DNA of 64,000 bases from Flectonema sp. DT1601 (lineage: Eukaryota > Euglenozoa > Diplonemea > Diplonemida > Diplonemidae). The notes below the pieces were generated by a model. That model was given only the letters and a program-made list of their open reading frames with translations, did no database searches and was not told the origin of the DNA. How positions within the stretch are numbered: position 1 is the stretch's first letter; the number at the start of each line of letters is the position of its first letter. Below are positions 21,538 to 31,102 of this stretch, piece after piece. A program made the position numbers and the translations under genes. The DNA lies in the NCBI GenBank assembly GCA_964019425.1, contig OZ025802.1, positions 620,001 to 684,000 of the forward strand, in the 5' to 3' direction.

Positions 21538-21885
21538 GTGTGTTCATCCTGTTGTGTGACAAAAAATTAATTGAGCTATTCTGGGAAGGCGTTCAGAAAC
21601 AGTCACATTGTCAATTTAAAAAAAAAAAAAAGAAAAAAAAGAAAAATACAAGGACGAGGGAAGGGGGGTATCTATGAGGGAAAAAATCTTTTTGAACAAA
21701 AAAAAAAAAAAAGGGAGAGTAGGTAATCTAAAAGTAAAGTCTAAAAATTCGATCTTTTTTTTATGTTTCATTGTCTAACAACAACAATTTATCATCTATG
21801 TAATTAATACAGCAAGGGGAGTGAGGATTAAGAAATCTACCTTCACACGAGAGTACCCAACAAATCAAGAAAAAAAAAAGAAAAC

Positions 21886-23034
21886 TCAAAACATTATGCT
21901 GTTGTTATCCAAAGAAAACGCAGCCAATGGTTTTCGTACTTCGGTCATCCGATTTTTAACGAATGATGAAAATGGTGAGTCGGGTGCTCGTTGATCAGAT
22001 GCCTGTTTAAGTGAAGTGGTTTCATTCTTTTTATTAGCATGTCGAATTGACAAACCGAGTCCCGAAGACTTAACACGACGAGGAGGAGGAATGCTAAGAG
22101 TAAACAAAGTACTGTTACTACTAACACAATCACGACCTCCATGAACATATGCAGTGCTTCCAATACAAAAACCTGCAGCCATTGTCCTTTCTGGAGAGTC
22201 TTGTTGAGGTAGTTTAATCCATTCTTTCTCAGTCTTTGACAAGTCAATAGCGTAGGCGTCGTTATTTACAACATATCCACTCTCTGCTGATGGTTGTACA
22301 GATGATCCTCCGTAAACAATAAGACGATTGTCTTGAACTATACAAGTGTGTCCAACTCTAGAGGAAGGTTTGAGTCCCATTTTAACATTTGTCTTACTCC
22401 ATGTCAGGGAAACTAGATCTAGTTCGTGGAGGTCATTAAAATGTTTACCTGAAGCGTCACGGCCTCCAAATATGATCATTTTGTGACCTGATAAAACTGC
22501 TGTGTGTCTGCGTCTAGGTGGCGGTACATCACCTGAGCATTCACATTGTTTCCAACCTTTAGTGGAAGGTGACCAAAGCCAAGTGTCGTTTAGGGCTCCA
22601 TTGCTGCACATGCCTCCAAACATGAATAGTTCTCCAGATACCTGGACTCGGATTGCAGTGTGTCCCCATCTGGGGCATGGACGAGTTCCTTCTGAAGAAG
22701 TTTTTGGAACAGACCATGTAGTGTGAGATAGGTTTTTTAGACTCAAGAAACAGAGCTGATTAGTAAGTGTTCCTCCGTTCATCATTCCTCCGAATACCGC
22801 TAATCCGATGTCTTCACCCCTTCCTACTATTGTTGCTGTGTGTGCGAATACTCCATGCGGTTGTGGTCCTCTTGCTTCGGCTCTTTTCCATCTCAAGTCT
22901 GAATTATTTAATATAAAAACCTCATTACTGCTGTGTTCTTTTCTATCTGCTCCAGGAACAAGTCCACCGAATAATATTTGCCTGTCATGAATTGACGTAA
23001 TGCTGTGACCACTTCTATTTCCAGGATTGTCCAT
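21886..23034 (-). CDS. Kelch-repeat protein
   Basis: This 382-residue protein is built from about six kelch repeats (residues 8-315) with the typical pattern of a Gly-Gly doublet, then spaced Tyr/Trp. Examples are 'SGHSITSIHDRQILFGGLVP', 'AHTATIVGRGEDIGLAVFGG', 'GHTAIRVQVSGELFMFGGMC', 'RHTAVLSGHKMIIFGGRD' and 'GHTCIVQDNRLIVYGGSS'. These form a beta propeller for protein binding. There is no BTB, F-box or other partner domain. The C-terminal 70 residues are basic and Ser-rich. The closest architecture is the stand-alone kelch proteins of the Rab9-effector/acyl-CoA-binding type. The partner is unknown. It lies between the tandem ubiquitin and an unknown protein in a compact same-strand run. Confidence 0.9.
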   Translation of the reverse strand: MDNPGNRSGHSITSIHDRQILFGGLVPGADRKEHSSNEVFILNNSDLRWKRAEARGPQPHGVFAHTATIVGRGEDIGLAVFGGMMNGGTLTNQLCFLSLKNLSHTTWSVPKTSSEGTRPCPRWGHTAIRVQVSGELFMFGGMCSNGALNDTWLWSPSTKGWKQCECSGDVPPPRRRHTAVLSGHKMIIFGGRDASGKHFNDLHELDLVSLTWSKTNVKMGLKPSSRVGHTCIVQDNRLIVYGGSSVQPSAESGYVVNNDAYAIDLSKTEKEWIKLPQQDSPERTMAAGFCIGSTAYVHGGRDCVSSNSTLFTLSIPPPRRVKSSGLGLSIRHANKKNETTSLKQASDQRAPDSPFSSFVKNRMTEVRKPLAAFSLDNNSIMF

Positions 23035-23174
23035 ATTGGTGATGATGTCTTTTAGTAAAAATAAATAGTAATTAAAAATATATGAGAATTTCTTTTATTA
23101 TTAATGATAAATAAGTTTCAGTTGTTAATTTTTTTTTTTGACATTTTCCATATGTAAATATAGATAAATCATTG

Positions 23175-25349
23175 TTAAACACGGAGGGCGTCTCCAGATG
23201 CAGGAAGTGCCCAAGAAAGGAACGACATTCTAAAATCAAATTTGACCCATTTAATAATATCTGAAATCAGAATATTATTTGGAATTTTTTTTATTATTTC
23301 AAAAGTTTTTGGAAATGGTTCAATAATCGAATTAAGATGACTGAAGTACGTCTCATCTGTGACAAGTCCAACTGCGTCAGTATTACATTCACTCTCTGAC
23401 ATAGACCGAATATAACGCAACGTTTCCAAAAATGAACAAACTTGCACTTCCACAACCCCAGGAAGATATCCCGTTGGTATACTAAAAGAGAATGAAAATC
23501 CATCTCCGAAACTCATCTTTTGACGAGAATAAATCCCGTAGTGATAGCTGAGGCCAGATAAATACTCTACAGCACGACAACACGCATCACTGATTGCTGG
23601 ATTGTGTGTTTTATACTCACTGAATAGAATGATAGCACTAGAAATGGTATCAACTTGATGATAATTTAAATTCCATCTATTTATAATACGAATGTATGGA
23701 TTTTGTTCTGATGCTGATGCAGATGAACGTTGGCTCATCTCGTCGTCACTTTGTTCTGATTCTTCTCCAGAACCAATATCCATACTCACATTAAAGTTAA
23801 ATGAACGATTCTCTTCAACATCTTTGTTGATTATTGGAATTGGTAATGTTGATGGTCTCTTTGTTGATAATTTACGTGAGAATATGCCTTCATCATTCAT
23901 CCTCTTTACTTTTTTAATTGAATATTTCATTTCCCTTTGAGAACGATTCCGTACTATCTTTTTTACTACATTAATATGTCTGTTGCTCGAGCTGCAATCA
24001 AAAGGAGCACCGTGTCGTAGTGTTGGTAGTGAGGTTGGAACAGACAGGGGTAGCTCTGCGCACTTTTGATTTACTCTATTCACAGCTTGTTCAAGGGCTA
24101 AAGTAGACTTGTCGTAGAGAACATTTGCTTTTCGAAGTTGAAGAGTGTGAGTTAACTTATTCAGGCGATTTTTAGACTTTTTACCTCCAACCCTACCGAC
24201 GGTTGACACCTTTAGAGAGGATTGTTGTTCAGGTAGTTTAGGTCCTGCTGATTCACCTGTTGGAGAACCAGCTTCAGGAGTATGAGAGACTACTGAGAAT
24301 CCATAAGCATATAAGTCAGACAGGGTTACTACACTTTGCATATCAGCTTGGCGGTTTAATGGAGACGATACCTGACTCGTATGTTTTTCTTGAATTTCGT
24401 CTCCAGTTAGATTTTGTTTCATAAATTTCATCGCCCATCCTCTGCATGCTGCAGGAAACCTCTTGCTTGGGAGACTAATTTTCGCCTTAGTCTTGTGAAT
24501 CGTTGGAACCTTTGGTGGACGAAGCTCAGCAACTATATGTTCCTCGAGAACAACAGGCCATCTTGGATTAGGCAGTTTTGATATCCCAACACGTGTTCGA
24601 TACTGAGCCGGAATACGAGTTCTAGGAAACGAGTCCATTACAGTGCCAGACAGGTAGAGGTCTTTACACCAACTAATCCAGAGATGATCACTTTTATCAA
24701 CAAATAAATATAAAGTCATTCTAACAACTGTCCTGTGAGACAGAGAGTGGATGTGTAAAGCAATCTTATTGCAAATTTCTAAAGATTTACTCACATACTG
24801 GACGGGTATCTTTGCCTGATCCACATGGTCTGTGAGGTACACTGGACCTTCAAAGGTGACACCTCGTTGATAAGGAAATACAGTGTGATTGTTTATTTTA
24901 TATTTGTTGCGACGAAGTTCCAATTTAGGTGGGTCAGATTGCGACCATTTAATACAGATAGATGTATTGTGATTATTCTTTGGAGAGAGTTGTCGTTGTA
25001 ATATCCCAGTCCAGATTCCAACATCCCTGTCGAGATCGATTGCCGCCTTGGTCATGTCATGAGTTAAGAAGTCAGTTGATAAGTATGGTAATCTGTCTCC
25101 TATAATACTATCATCGTGTCTTCTTATCGCTCTCGTTACTATGTTTTTAGTGCCTTCAGTGCTTCCGTTTAGCAGTAACCTCTCAGCCATTGCCGCAGTC
25201 ATTTCTCTTCCCCTACAGCTGCCAACACCATTTCTATAGACTATTGTATCTGGTACGGACACATCACATGTTTCACCAGCGCTATTCGGAGTGGAGATAG
25301 CATCGAATAGGCAGGTTACTGCATCACCAAGTGATAAGTCGCTTGCCAT
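23175..25349 (-). CDS. Large protein of unknown function
   Basis: The product is 724 residues from the ATG at 25349 ('MASDLSLGDAV'). I choose this start because a strong polypyrimidine tract and 3' splice site (boundary 25366/25365) lie 16 nt upstream. Upstream in-frame sequence is the poly-T tract itself. An out-of-frame ATG occurs between the splice site and the start. An N-terminal globular region (about 1-330) is followed by a basic, Ser-rich linker (about 340-540), an acidic/Ser patch ('SGEESEQSDDEMSQRSS') and a C-terminal globular region (about 570-724). I recognise no domain. Confidence 0.8.
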   Translation of the reverse strand: MASDLSLGDAVTCLFDAISTPNSAGETCDVSVPDTIVYRNGVGSCRGREMTAAMAERLLLNGSTEGTKNIVTRAIRRHDDSIIGDRLPYLSTDFLTHDMTKAAIDLDRDVGIWTGILQRQLSPKNNHNTSICIKWSQSDPPKLELRRNKYKINNHTVFPYQRGVTFEGPVYLTDHVDQAKIPVQYVSKSLEICNKIALHIHSLSHRTVVRMTLYLFVDKSDHLWISWCKDLYLSGTVMDSFPRTRIPAQYRTRVGISKLPNPRWPVVLEEHIVAELRPPKVPTIHKTKAKISLPSKRFPAACRGWAMKFMKQNLTGDEIQEKHTSQVSSPLNRQADMQSVVTLSDLYAYGFSVVSHTPEAGSPTGESAGPKLPEQQSSLKVSTVGRVGGKKSKNRLNKLTHTLQLRKANVLYDKSTLALEQAVNRVNQKCAELPLSVPTSLPTLRHGAPFDCSSSNRHINVVKKIVRNRSQREMKYSIKKVKRMNDEGIFSRKLSTKRPSTLPIPIINKDVEENRSFNFNVSMDIGSGEESEQSDDEMSQRSSASASEQNPYIRIINRWNLNYHQVDTISSAIILFSEYKTHNPAISDACCRAVEYLSGLSYHYGIYSRQKMSFGDGFSFSFSIPTGYLPGVVEVQVCSFLETLRYIRSMSESECNTDAVGLVTDETYFSHLNSIIEPFPKTFEIIKKIPNNILISDIIKWVKFDFRMSFLSWALPASGDALRV

Positions 25350-25427
25350 AATTTCATATTGTCTTCTGAAAAAAAAAAAAATAAAAAAATGAATATAAAT
25401 CATACGTGTCAACACGAATAGTAAGTT
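25350..25427 (-). promoter_or_regulatory. 78-bp intergenic spacer with 3' splice acceptor
   Basis: Between the stop of the upstream gene (25428) and the next ATG (25349) there are only 78 bp. On the minus strand they read as a short linker, a long T tract and 'TTTTTTCAG' followed by 15 nt and then the ATG. There is little room for a promoter plus a cis intron. The simplest reading is a polycistronic spacer with a trans-splice acceptor. Confidence 0.6.
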
Positions 25428-25907
25428 CTAAACTGAGTCTTCGTTGTTGTCTTCAATGTGGTTATCTTGTTGTTGTTCATTATCTGATTTTAGTCGTTTT
25501 ATCCGTTGAGAATCATCTGCAGTAGTAGTAGTTTTGGTTTGTGGTTGTTTAGTAGACTCTGAATGAAGTCTAAACATCGTAGTGACAGTGGTTCCAACAT
25601 TCCAAGCTGCTCGAACCCCAGTCAACTGCCGTATGATGAATTTATTTGTTGGATAGCTGTATAGATGAGCAGCCACGCCCTCTCCTATTTTTATTTCACT
25701 TTTCGGATGATATTTCAATACGTGGTCAAGGATCTCACAATCACTGGCTGAAATATTTAATTCACTAACTCCCTGAGCCTTTGCTTTTTCCCTTATCATT
25801 TTTATAGTTCTCCGTAGTAACTTCTCACTCCATAATCTTCCAGCAATGGGTATCTTTAGGTCAGGGGAAGGAAAGGCATAGTCGTCTAATAATCCTTTAC
25901 TTTGCAT
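25428..25907 (-). CDS. Small DUF3223-like protein
   Basis: The protein is 159 residues. The central part, about residues 55-105 ('SDCEILDHVLKYHPKSEIKI' followed by 'GEGVAAHLYSYPTNKFIIRQ'), resembles DUF3223, a small domain of plant DeCL-type and protist nucleic-acid-associated proteins. It features a His-Pro, 'KIG.G' and a following beta hairpin. The C terminus (about 120-159) is Thr/Gln-rich with a basic patch 'RIKRLK' and an acidic end. The match is by eye and moderate. A 3' splice site ('TTTTTAACATAACAG', boundary 25917/25916) is 9 nt before the ATG, so the start is well supported. The gene is followed after 78 bp by the next same-strand gene. Confidence 0.72.
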   Translation of the reverse strand: MQSKGLLDDYAFPSPDLKIPIAGRLWSEKLLRRTIKMIREKAKAQGVSELNISASDCEILDHVLKYHPKSEIKIGEGVAAHLYSYPTNKFIIRQLTGVRAAWNVGTTVTTMFRLHSESTKQPQTKTTTTADDSQRIKRLKSDNEQQQDNHIEDNNEDSV

Positions 25908-26154
25908 TGCAATATTCTGTTATGTTAAAAAGTAGTTTAAACGAATAGTTCGATTCTCAACAAAAAGTTCAGGTCAGATTCTCTTTATAACAAGAGCAAT
26001 AAACGAAAGGAAAAAGTATGGTGTAAATGAATGCCAATGAAAACTAAAAGGAACTGACTCGTAAAAAAAACATATCAGAAAAAACAAAGAAAGTGTAAAT
26101 AAATTCACTTTTTTTTTTTTTTTTAAAAACACAACTCAAAACACACAACCACCA

Positions 26155-27033
26155 TCACATACGAAAAGAAGGTTTCCATGAAATTGGAGGAGTGGGAGGT
26201 GCGGATGGTAATTCCGTTGTACGGAAAGCATCAATTTTTGAAGCCAATATTTCAATGTATTCTTGTTTCGGTTGAAACTGTCTCTGTAGTACAGACACCA
26301 TCGGTGGTTGCATAACGTCATCTAAAACAGCGTCATTGTGAGATTGCTGATGAGCTGCCTCAATTAGATTCGTAACTCGTGAAGTTATAGAATCCAATTC
26401 AGAAAGAAGAGTAGTTGATATTGCCTTTGCTGATTGTTGAACAACTTCACGAAGGTTTGGGATGAATTGTGCTTTTGGATCACTGTGAGATATCCAACCT
26501 TGATTGAACTTAACCCAACCATCAACACAATCCTTTTCTATTAATTCATGACCTGTTGATAGCATTCCAAGAGGTTGAGAACAATAACTGCATGATTTAT
26601 AAAACTGACATTCTCGTAGTACTCTCCACCTTTTTTCTTGTGGTTGCTCTGGAGTTGGTTCTCTTTCAGTGTGAACTTGTAATGCCGCTTGTCGTCGTTG
26701 TTTTCGCCTTTCCTCAACTAGGTCTAATGTGGGTTCCTTTCCTCTCATTGTGTTGTTAGAGTGGTTTTGTATAGCCCATTGAATGATAACGTTTTTCTTG
26801 TTTAGTATTACCGTTGGCATTTCTTCTTCTTTCTTTACTCCTTCTACTCTTTGCTGTTGGTGAACTACTTCTCTCCTTTTATATTGTTCCTTGTTGACAC
26901 ACAATGGCGGTAGTCTAGTTGGTTTTTTCTGTTTCCCAATTCTCAACGGATTATTTACAACTCCGCATTCTCGTAACATATTCTCCTGTCTGCGACGCGC
27001 TCTTGCTTCGAGATCAGCGTGTAGCTTATTCAT
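26155..27033 (-). CDS. Basic protein of unknown function
   Basis: The product is 292 residues from the ATG at 27033 ('MNKLHADLEARARRRQENM'). A 3' splice site ('CTTGAACTAG', exon from 27056) is 23 nt upstream. The N-terminal half is highly charged and helical. Residues about 165-190 contain 'CQFYKSCSYC', a four-cysteine-like cluster that could bind zinc but lacks clear partner ligands. The C-terminal half is helical and ends in a Pro-rich segment. No family was recognised. Confidence 0.75.
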   Translation of the reverse strand: MNKLHADLEARARRRQENMLRECGVVNNPLRIGKQKKPTRLPPLCVNKEQYKRREVVHQQQRVEGVKKEEEMPTVILNKKNVIIQWAIQNHSNNTMRGKEPTLDLVEERRKQRRQAALQVHTEREPTPEQPQEKRWRVLRECQFYKSCSYCSQPLGMLSTGHELIEKDCVDGWVKFNQGWISHSDPKAQFIPNLREVVQQSAKAISTTLLSELDSITSRVTNLIEAAHQQSHNDAVLDDVMQPPMVSVLQRQFQPKQEYIEILASKIDAFRTTELPSAPPTPPISWKPSFRM

Positions 27034-27584
27034 TATTAGTAAGTCGACGATGGGGGCTAGTTCAAGAACATATTTTATTAAAAAATAATATAAAAACCTG
27101 ATTAAAAGATAAATAACGTTGTACATTATCCAAACAGATGAAATAATACTACTTGCCTGCTACCACAAGTCGCAAGTAGTGGGTGAACTATCCAACCTGT
27201 TGACACAATTCTGCTTGTCTAGGTCAGAAAGAACCGACATTTGAACGATCAAAAGGCAACTTACTTGTCTGCCTCGTTGATGCTTCACATTATATTTTTC
27301 ACTGCTGTAGAAGTCAAATGCGTTTTCAAGAGAAGCAAAAAAAAAAAAAAACTTTTTTTTTTTTTTTATACAATAATTCAACAGTAAAAAGAAATCTCTA
27401 TTTAAATTTAAAAAAAAAAAATAACTTTTAAAAAGAAAAAAAAATATACACGAATGTTGTAGTAAAAGTGAAGAGGTTTAATTTTAGGCTTTTTGAAGTT
27501 CACATACTACAGCAAAACATCGAAAATAAACAAGCAGGAAAAAAAAACAGAAGAAAAAAACATGATTCTCAGACGCCGCCATTA

Positions 27585-30404
27585 TCAGCGAACGCGAGTT
27601 GCAATGATTTCCTTTACAATCAAATGTGGATCTTTCTGTAATTTACGACATATCCAGGTCCACGGTTTATCGACATTATAGCGAGTCGATACCGAAATGT
27701 CATAATAGCTGACTGCAGTTTCTTTGATGGCAGCATTGACTTCACTGTTGTTGTTATTTTTTATTTTTTTTTTTCTTACTTAATAAATGTCCTTCTGTTG
27801 TAATGCATGAACATACCTGTGAAAAGTTATCTCCTTAGCCTTTACAACACGAGAGCTTTCATTGCTTTTGTTTCCGCAAAGGGCTACCGGAATATGATAT
27901 GGCAAGTATGAATACCACCTGTTTGAAAGTTTATTATCAAGAAAAAAAATACCTAACCAGGAATCGAACATGACATTTTATATTTAATAAAAACATACGT
28001 GCTTATGTTGCTGTATGAGGTGTGAGAAGTGCAGTCAAAGACAACAACGGCGGCATCAGCACTGCCGAGAGCATCTGGGAAGAGGCGAGATCCTGGGCAG
28101 TCCGTAATTGAAATAAGAAGCTTTCCCTTTGAAGTGAGTACTTTAAAGTTATAAGTTTCAGGTTCACGACTTGGATGATAAATATCTAATTCTCGTTGGA
28201 TTGGAGGGTCTTCACCAAGCCATGCTTCCATTAGTCGGGTTTTACCTACCCCAGCGTCACCAACGAGACAAACATTGTATGAGGGGATCTTTGTACCGCC
28301 AGGTTTTGAATTCGGTGTTCTAGCTGATGGTGTTCTTCTCCTAACCTGTCCTGAGGGAGTTGATGACCTGCTTCCCTGTTGCTGTTGTTGTGGTTGTTGT
28401 TGCTGAGGCTTCCTACTCCTCCTTACACTTGGTGGTCCTCCTTGAGCAGTTCTTCTCGTAGAGTCTTGTCTTTCACTAAATTGAACATCAACGCTCATCA
28501 CATCCTGCTGTTGTACAACTGCTTGTTGTACTGGTTGCAGTATCGGTACCTTCACTTCTTCTATAACTAAGTTACTCTTTCGTTCTCTGTGTACCCATGC
28601 TTGGTTGCTATCCCTTCTGTCATGAGACGCGAATCTATTTTATTTTTTTTACATATTAATTAAATGAGATGAAAAGATGATACGATGTAAAGAAAAAAAA
28701 AAAAAGAAAATCACAAATACCTTTTAACGTTAGGCTGTTGTATCTCAACTGGAACAGAAGGAGCCTCACTAACACATAATGAGCTTATAGCACACTGGAC
28801 GCCTTCAGTATCGAATACTAAGTTGAGGGGTTCAGGAACAGTAAGTGTACTGTTTATTTCATAAGAAGGGCTCCAAGTTTCCATTCCATTAATGAAGTCA
28901 CTACTTCCGAGTAGGAATTCTTCCGGGTTAGATCTCGAGAGCTGAACCATTCCTGTGATCTTAGCGTCGTATGACTCAAGTGCCTGTTTTTGATAATAAT
29001 CATAATTGTTTAAAATATAAAGAGAGTAAACCCATAAAAACAAACCTCCAGAACATTACTTATGGTAGTGTAGTCGTCTACTATTGCTGAAACAGCCATG
29101 CTGGTGGCTTCTTCTACTGCCTGGGTTGCTTCTTCTCTGCGTTGTTCAAGTAATTCATGCATTCTCTGTGCTTGTTCTTTTATAAATAATATTATCCCAC
29201 TTTCACACTCCTCATGTGCAACTTTTGTTGAGGAAAGTTCCTGTAACTGTCCTCGTAAGTGTTGTATGGAGCCGTTTAAACATTGCCCTTTTTTTAATAT
29301 TTCATTTAGTTGTTGAGAGCTCCCTTCGGCTACCGGAACGAATGTTTTACCTGTTTTTTTTTTTTTTTTTTTTTAAATTATGATTGATATCATTCTTACT
29401 GTAGTACAATTTACGTGGAAACACTCACAGAAAGGAAAATATAAAAAGAAGAAACAATAGATACCTTTATGTTCGCCTACGAGGAGACTATCACCACTTA
29501 CCAGTTGATTTTCAGTTTGAAGCCAATATTTTAAAGAGCTACCACCAACTGCTCCAGACCTTGGTGTCGCAGAGGACACAGGCATGTTTGCCAAAGCAAG
29601 CTGTGAAACTTCATGAGCGGGTGGGCTATGAGTTGGAGATGATGGAGGAGCGATAGGTGTTTGATGAACTAAAAAAGTAACAACGTGGCGAGCTAAAGAT
29701 TGATCTGGATGGAACAAAAGAAACTCATCAGGTGTATCTTGAGACGCTGATCCACCAAGGCCCGTATAAAACAGATATGCAGAATCAAAACCCTCACTAA
29801 CTAACTGTTCAGGAGTAATACTGTCACCATTACCGGAACAAGCTTTGTACTTCCCAACCGCAACTTCGCATAGCAGTAATTTGTAAGCTCCCGGCGCATG
29901 TGCTGCTGGTGCTTTTGTTAGGAATCGCAAAGACATCTGAGTTCCAGTAGCTGGAAGGGTAAATCCCGTGTCCTGAATTTTTGTGTTATTACTCGATACT
30001 GGAGAGTGAAATCGACGAACTACTCCGCCGTCAGTGAGCTCTGCTTTTCGACGTTCATATCTTTTTTGGAGAACTGGACTTGTAATTCTTTCGAGTTCTA
30101 CAATTGATATTGTCATCCCGGGATCTGGACACACGTAATGTTTTAATAAAACGTCAACGTCATTATATTCTCTTCCACCTTTTGGAACTACTTCAGTGGT
30201 TGTCGCGTACTCTTGTCCCCCAGCAGGTGATAACTTCCCTCTCTTTTCATACCACTCTGTTCTTAGTGAGGCTCGTTCTAAAGCTCTGTAACCCAGTTCT
30301 GTAAATATTTCTTCTAACTCCGCCTCTGTTGCCCGTAAAAGGCTTTCCGCAGTTGTTCCCTTCTGCCGCAGTCCATCTGAAAATTTGCTCCACAGGTCAG
30401 CCAT
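27585..30404 (-). CDS. PARP-like / coiled-coil / Ran-like GTPase fusion protein
   Basis: I rebuilt six exons: 29465-30404, 29046-29350, 28721-28983, 27999-28634, 27817-27918 and 27585-27744. All five introns (62-114 nt) are GT-AG, phases agree at each junction, and the product is 801 residues. Residues 1-55 are a small helical domain. Residues 78-248 look like a degenerate PARP catalytic domain: 'VELERITSPVLQKRYERRKA', 'RFHSPV' for FHG(S/T), 'KLLLCEVAVGKYKA' and 'DEFLLFHPDQSLARHVVTF'. The 'GxYFA' segment is missing, so it is probably inactive. Residues 315-500 are a coiled coil plus a TRIM/COS-like segment. Residues 550-615 are Gln/Arg-rich. Residues 617-801 are Ran-like: P-loop 'GDAGVGKT', 'VVVFDCTSHTSYSNI', 'VALCGNKSNESSRVVKAKEI', 'YYDISVST' and 'WICRKLQKDP'. 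DTAGQ is DCPGS and NKxD is NKSN; the acidic Ran tail is absent. A 3' splice site lies 25 nt before the ATG. Confidence 0.85.
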
Positions 30405-31102
30405 TCATTTCTTTTTTTAGATACAAATACTGTAAAAGTTATTATTAGACAATGACAGCTATGTGATTGATTGTTGATAAAAATAATAATAAAACTGAAT
30501 ACATATGAACTACATCACTATCTGTTCATCATCGTATGGTGTGAAGTCCCCGGGGAGTTCCTTGTTTTAGTAATTACTTTGAGGGAGTAATAAGATACTT
30601 AATCAGGCTCAATGTAACAACACTACGGGGAAACTAAAGTCATACGGCACTGCAGAATCACAGCAGGGAAAGGCACTCAGAAACGTCAACTTCCATCACT
30701 GTTTGCACCTGAGAAGGAAATATGATAAGAGAATAAGGCATTACCTAAACAAGCTGACATCAACACAAAGAAGTATCTACACTGTTGATGGGTGCAGATT
30801 ACTCCCACGCGCGCAGGGATCGTAGGCCCGTTTCCATTCGACCAGACACTGGCGGGGGAAGGGCGGGTGGGGAATACCAAATGGGGTTGGGAGTCTGATA
30901 GAATATGACCCAGTCAAGGGAATAAGAACACTGCAATGCAATCAAATATTAAATTCCAACTAACAAACACTTGTTAAGAGTGTGTGAGCGAACACATCTT
31001 CTTTTCTGAAAACACCATCAAATAAAAGATAAATTAAATACCTTGAAATAAAACAAAGTGAATAACACACAGACACTAAAAACAACACTTATGTGATTTA
31101 TG
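30405..31102. other. Intergenic region, nothing recognised
   Basis: About 700 bp lie between the LRR gene and the fusion gene. It has fewer homopolymers than other spacers. No RNA gene or conserved motif was recognised. Confidence 0.5.

Noticed and set aside
25366-25405. A 40-nt cis intron joining the DUF3223-like gene to the next gene
   Set aside because: The upstream stop codon precedes the putative donor, and 40 nt is shorter than all other introns here (62-114 nt).
30686-30880. Minus-strand frame upstream of the LRR gene
   Set aside because: No conserved pattern, no acceptor before the ATG, and composition unlike the neighbouring genes.
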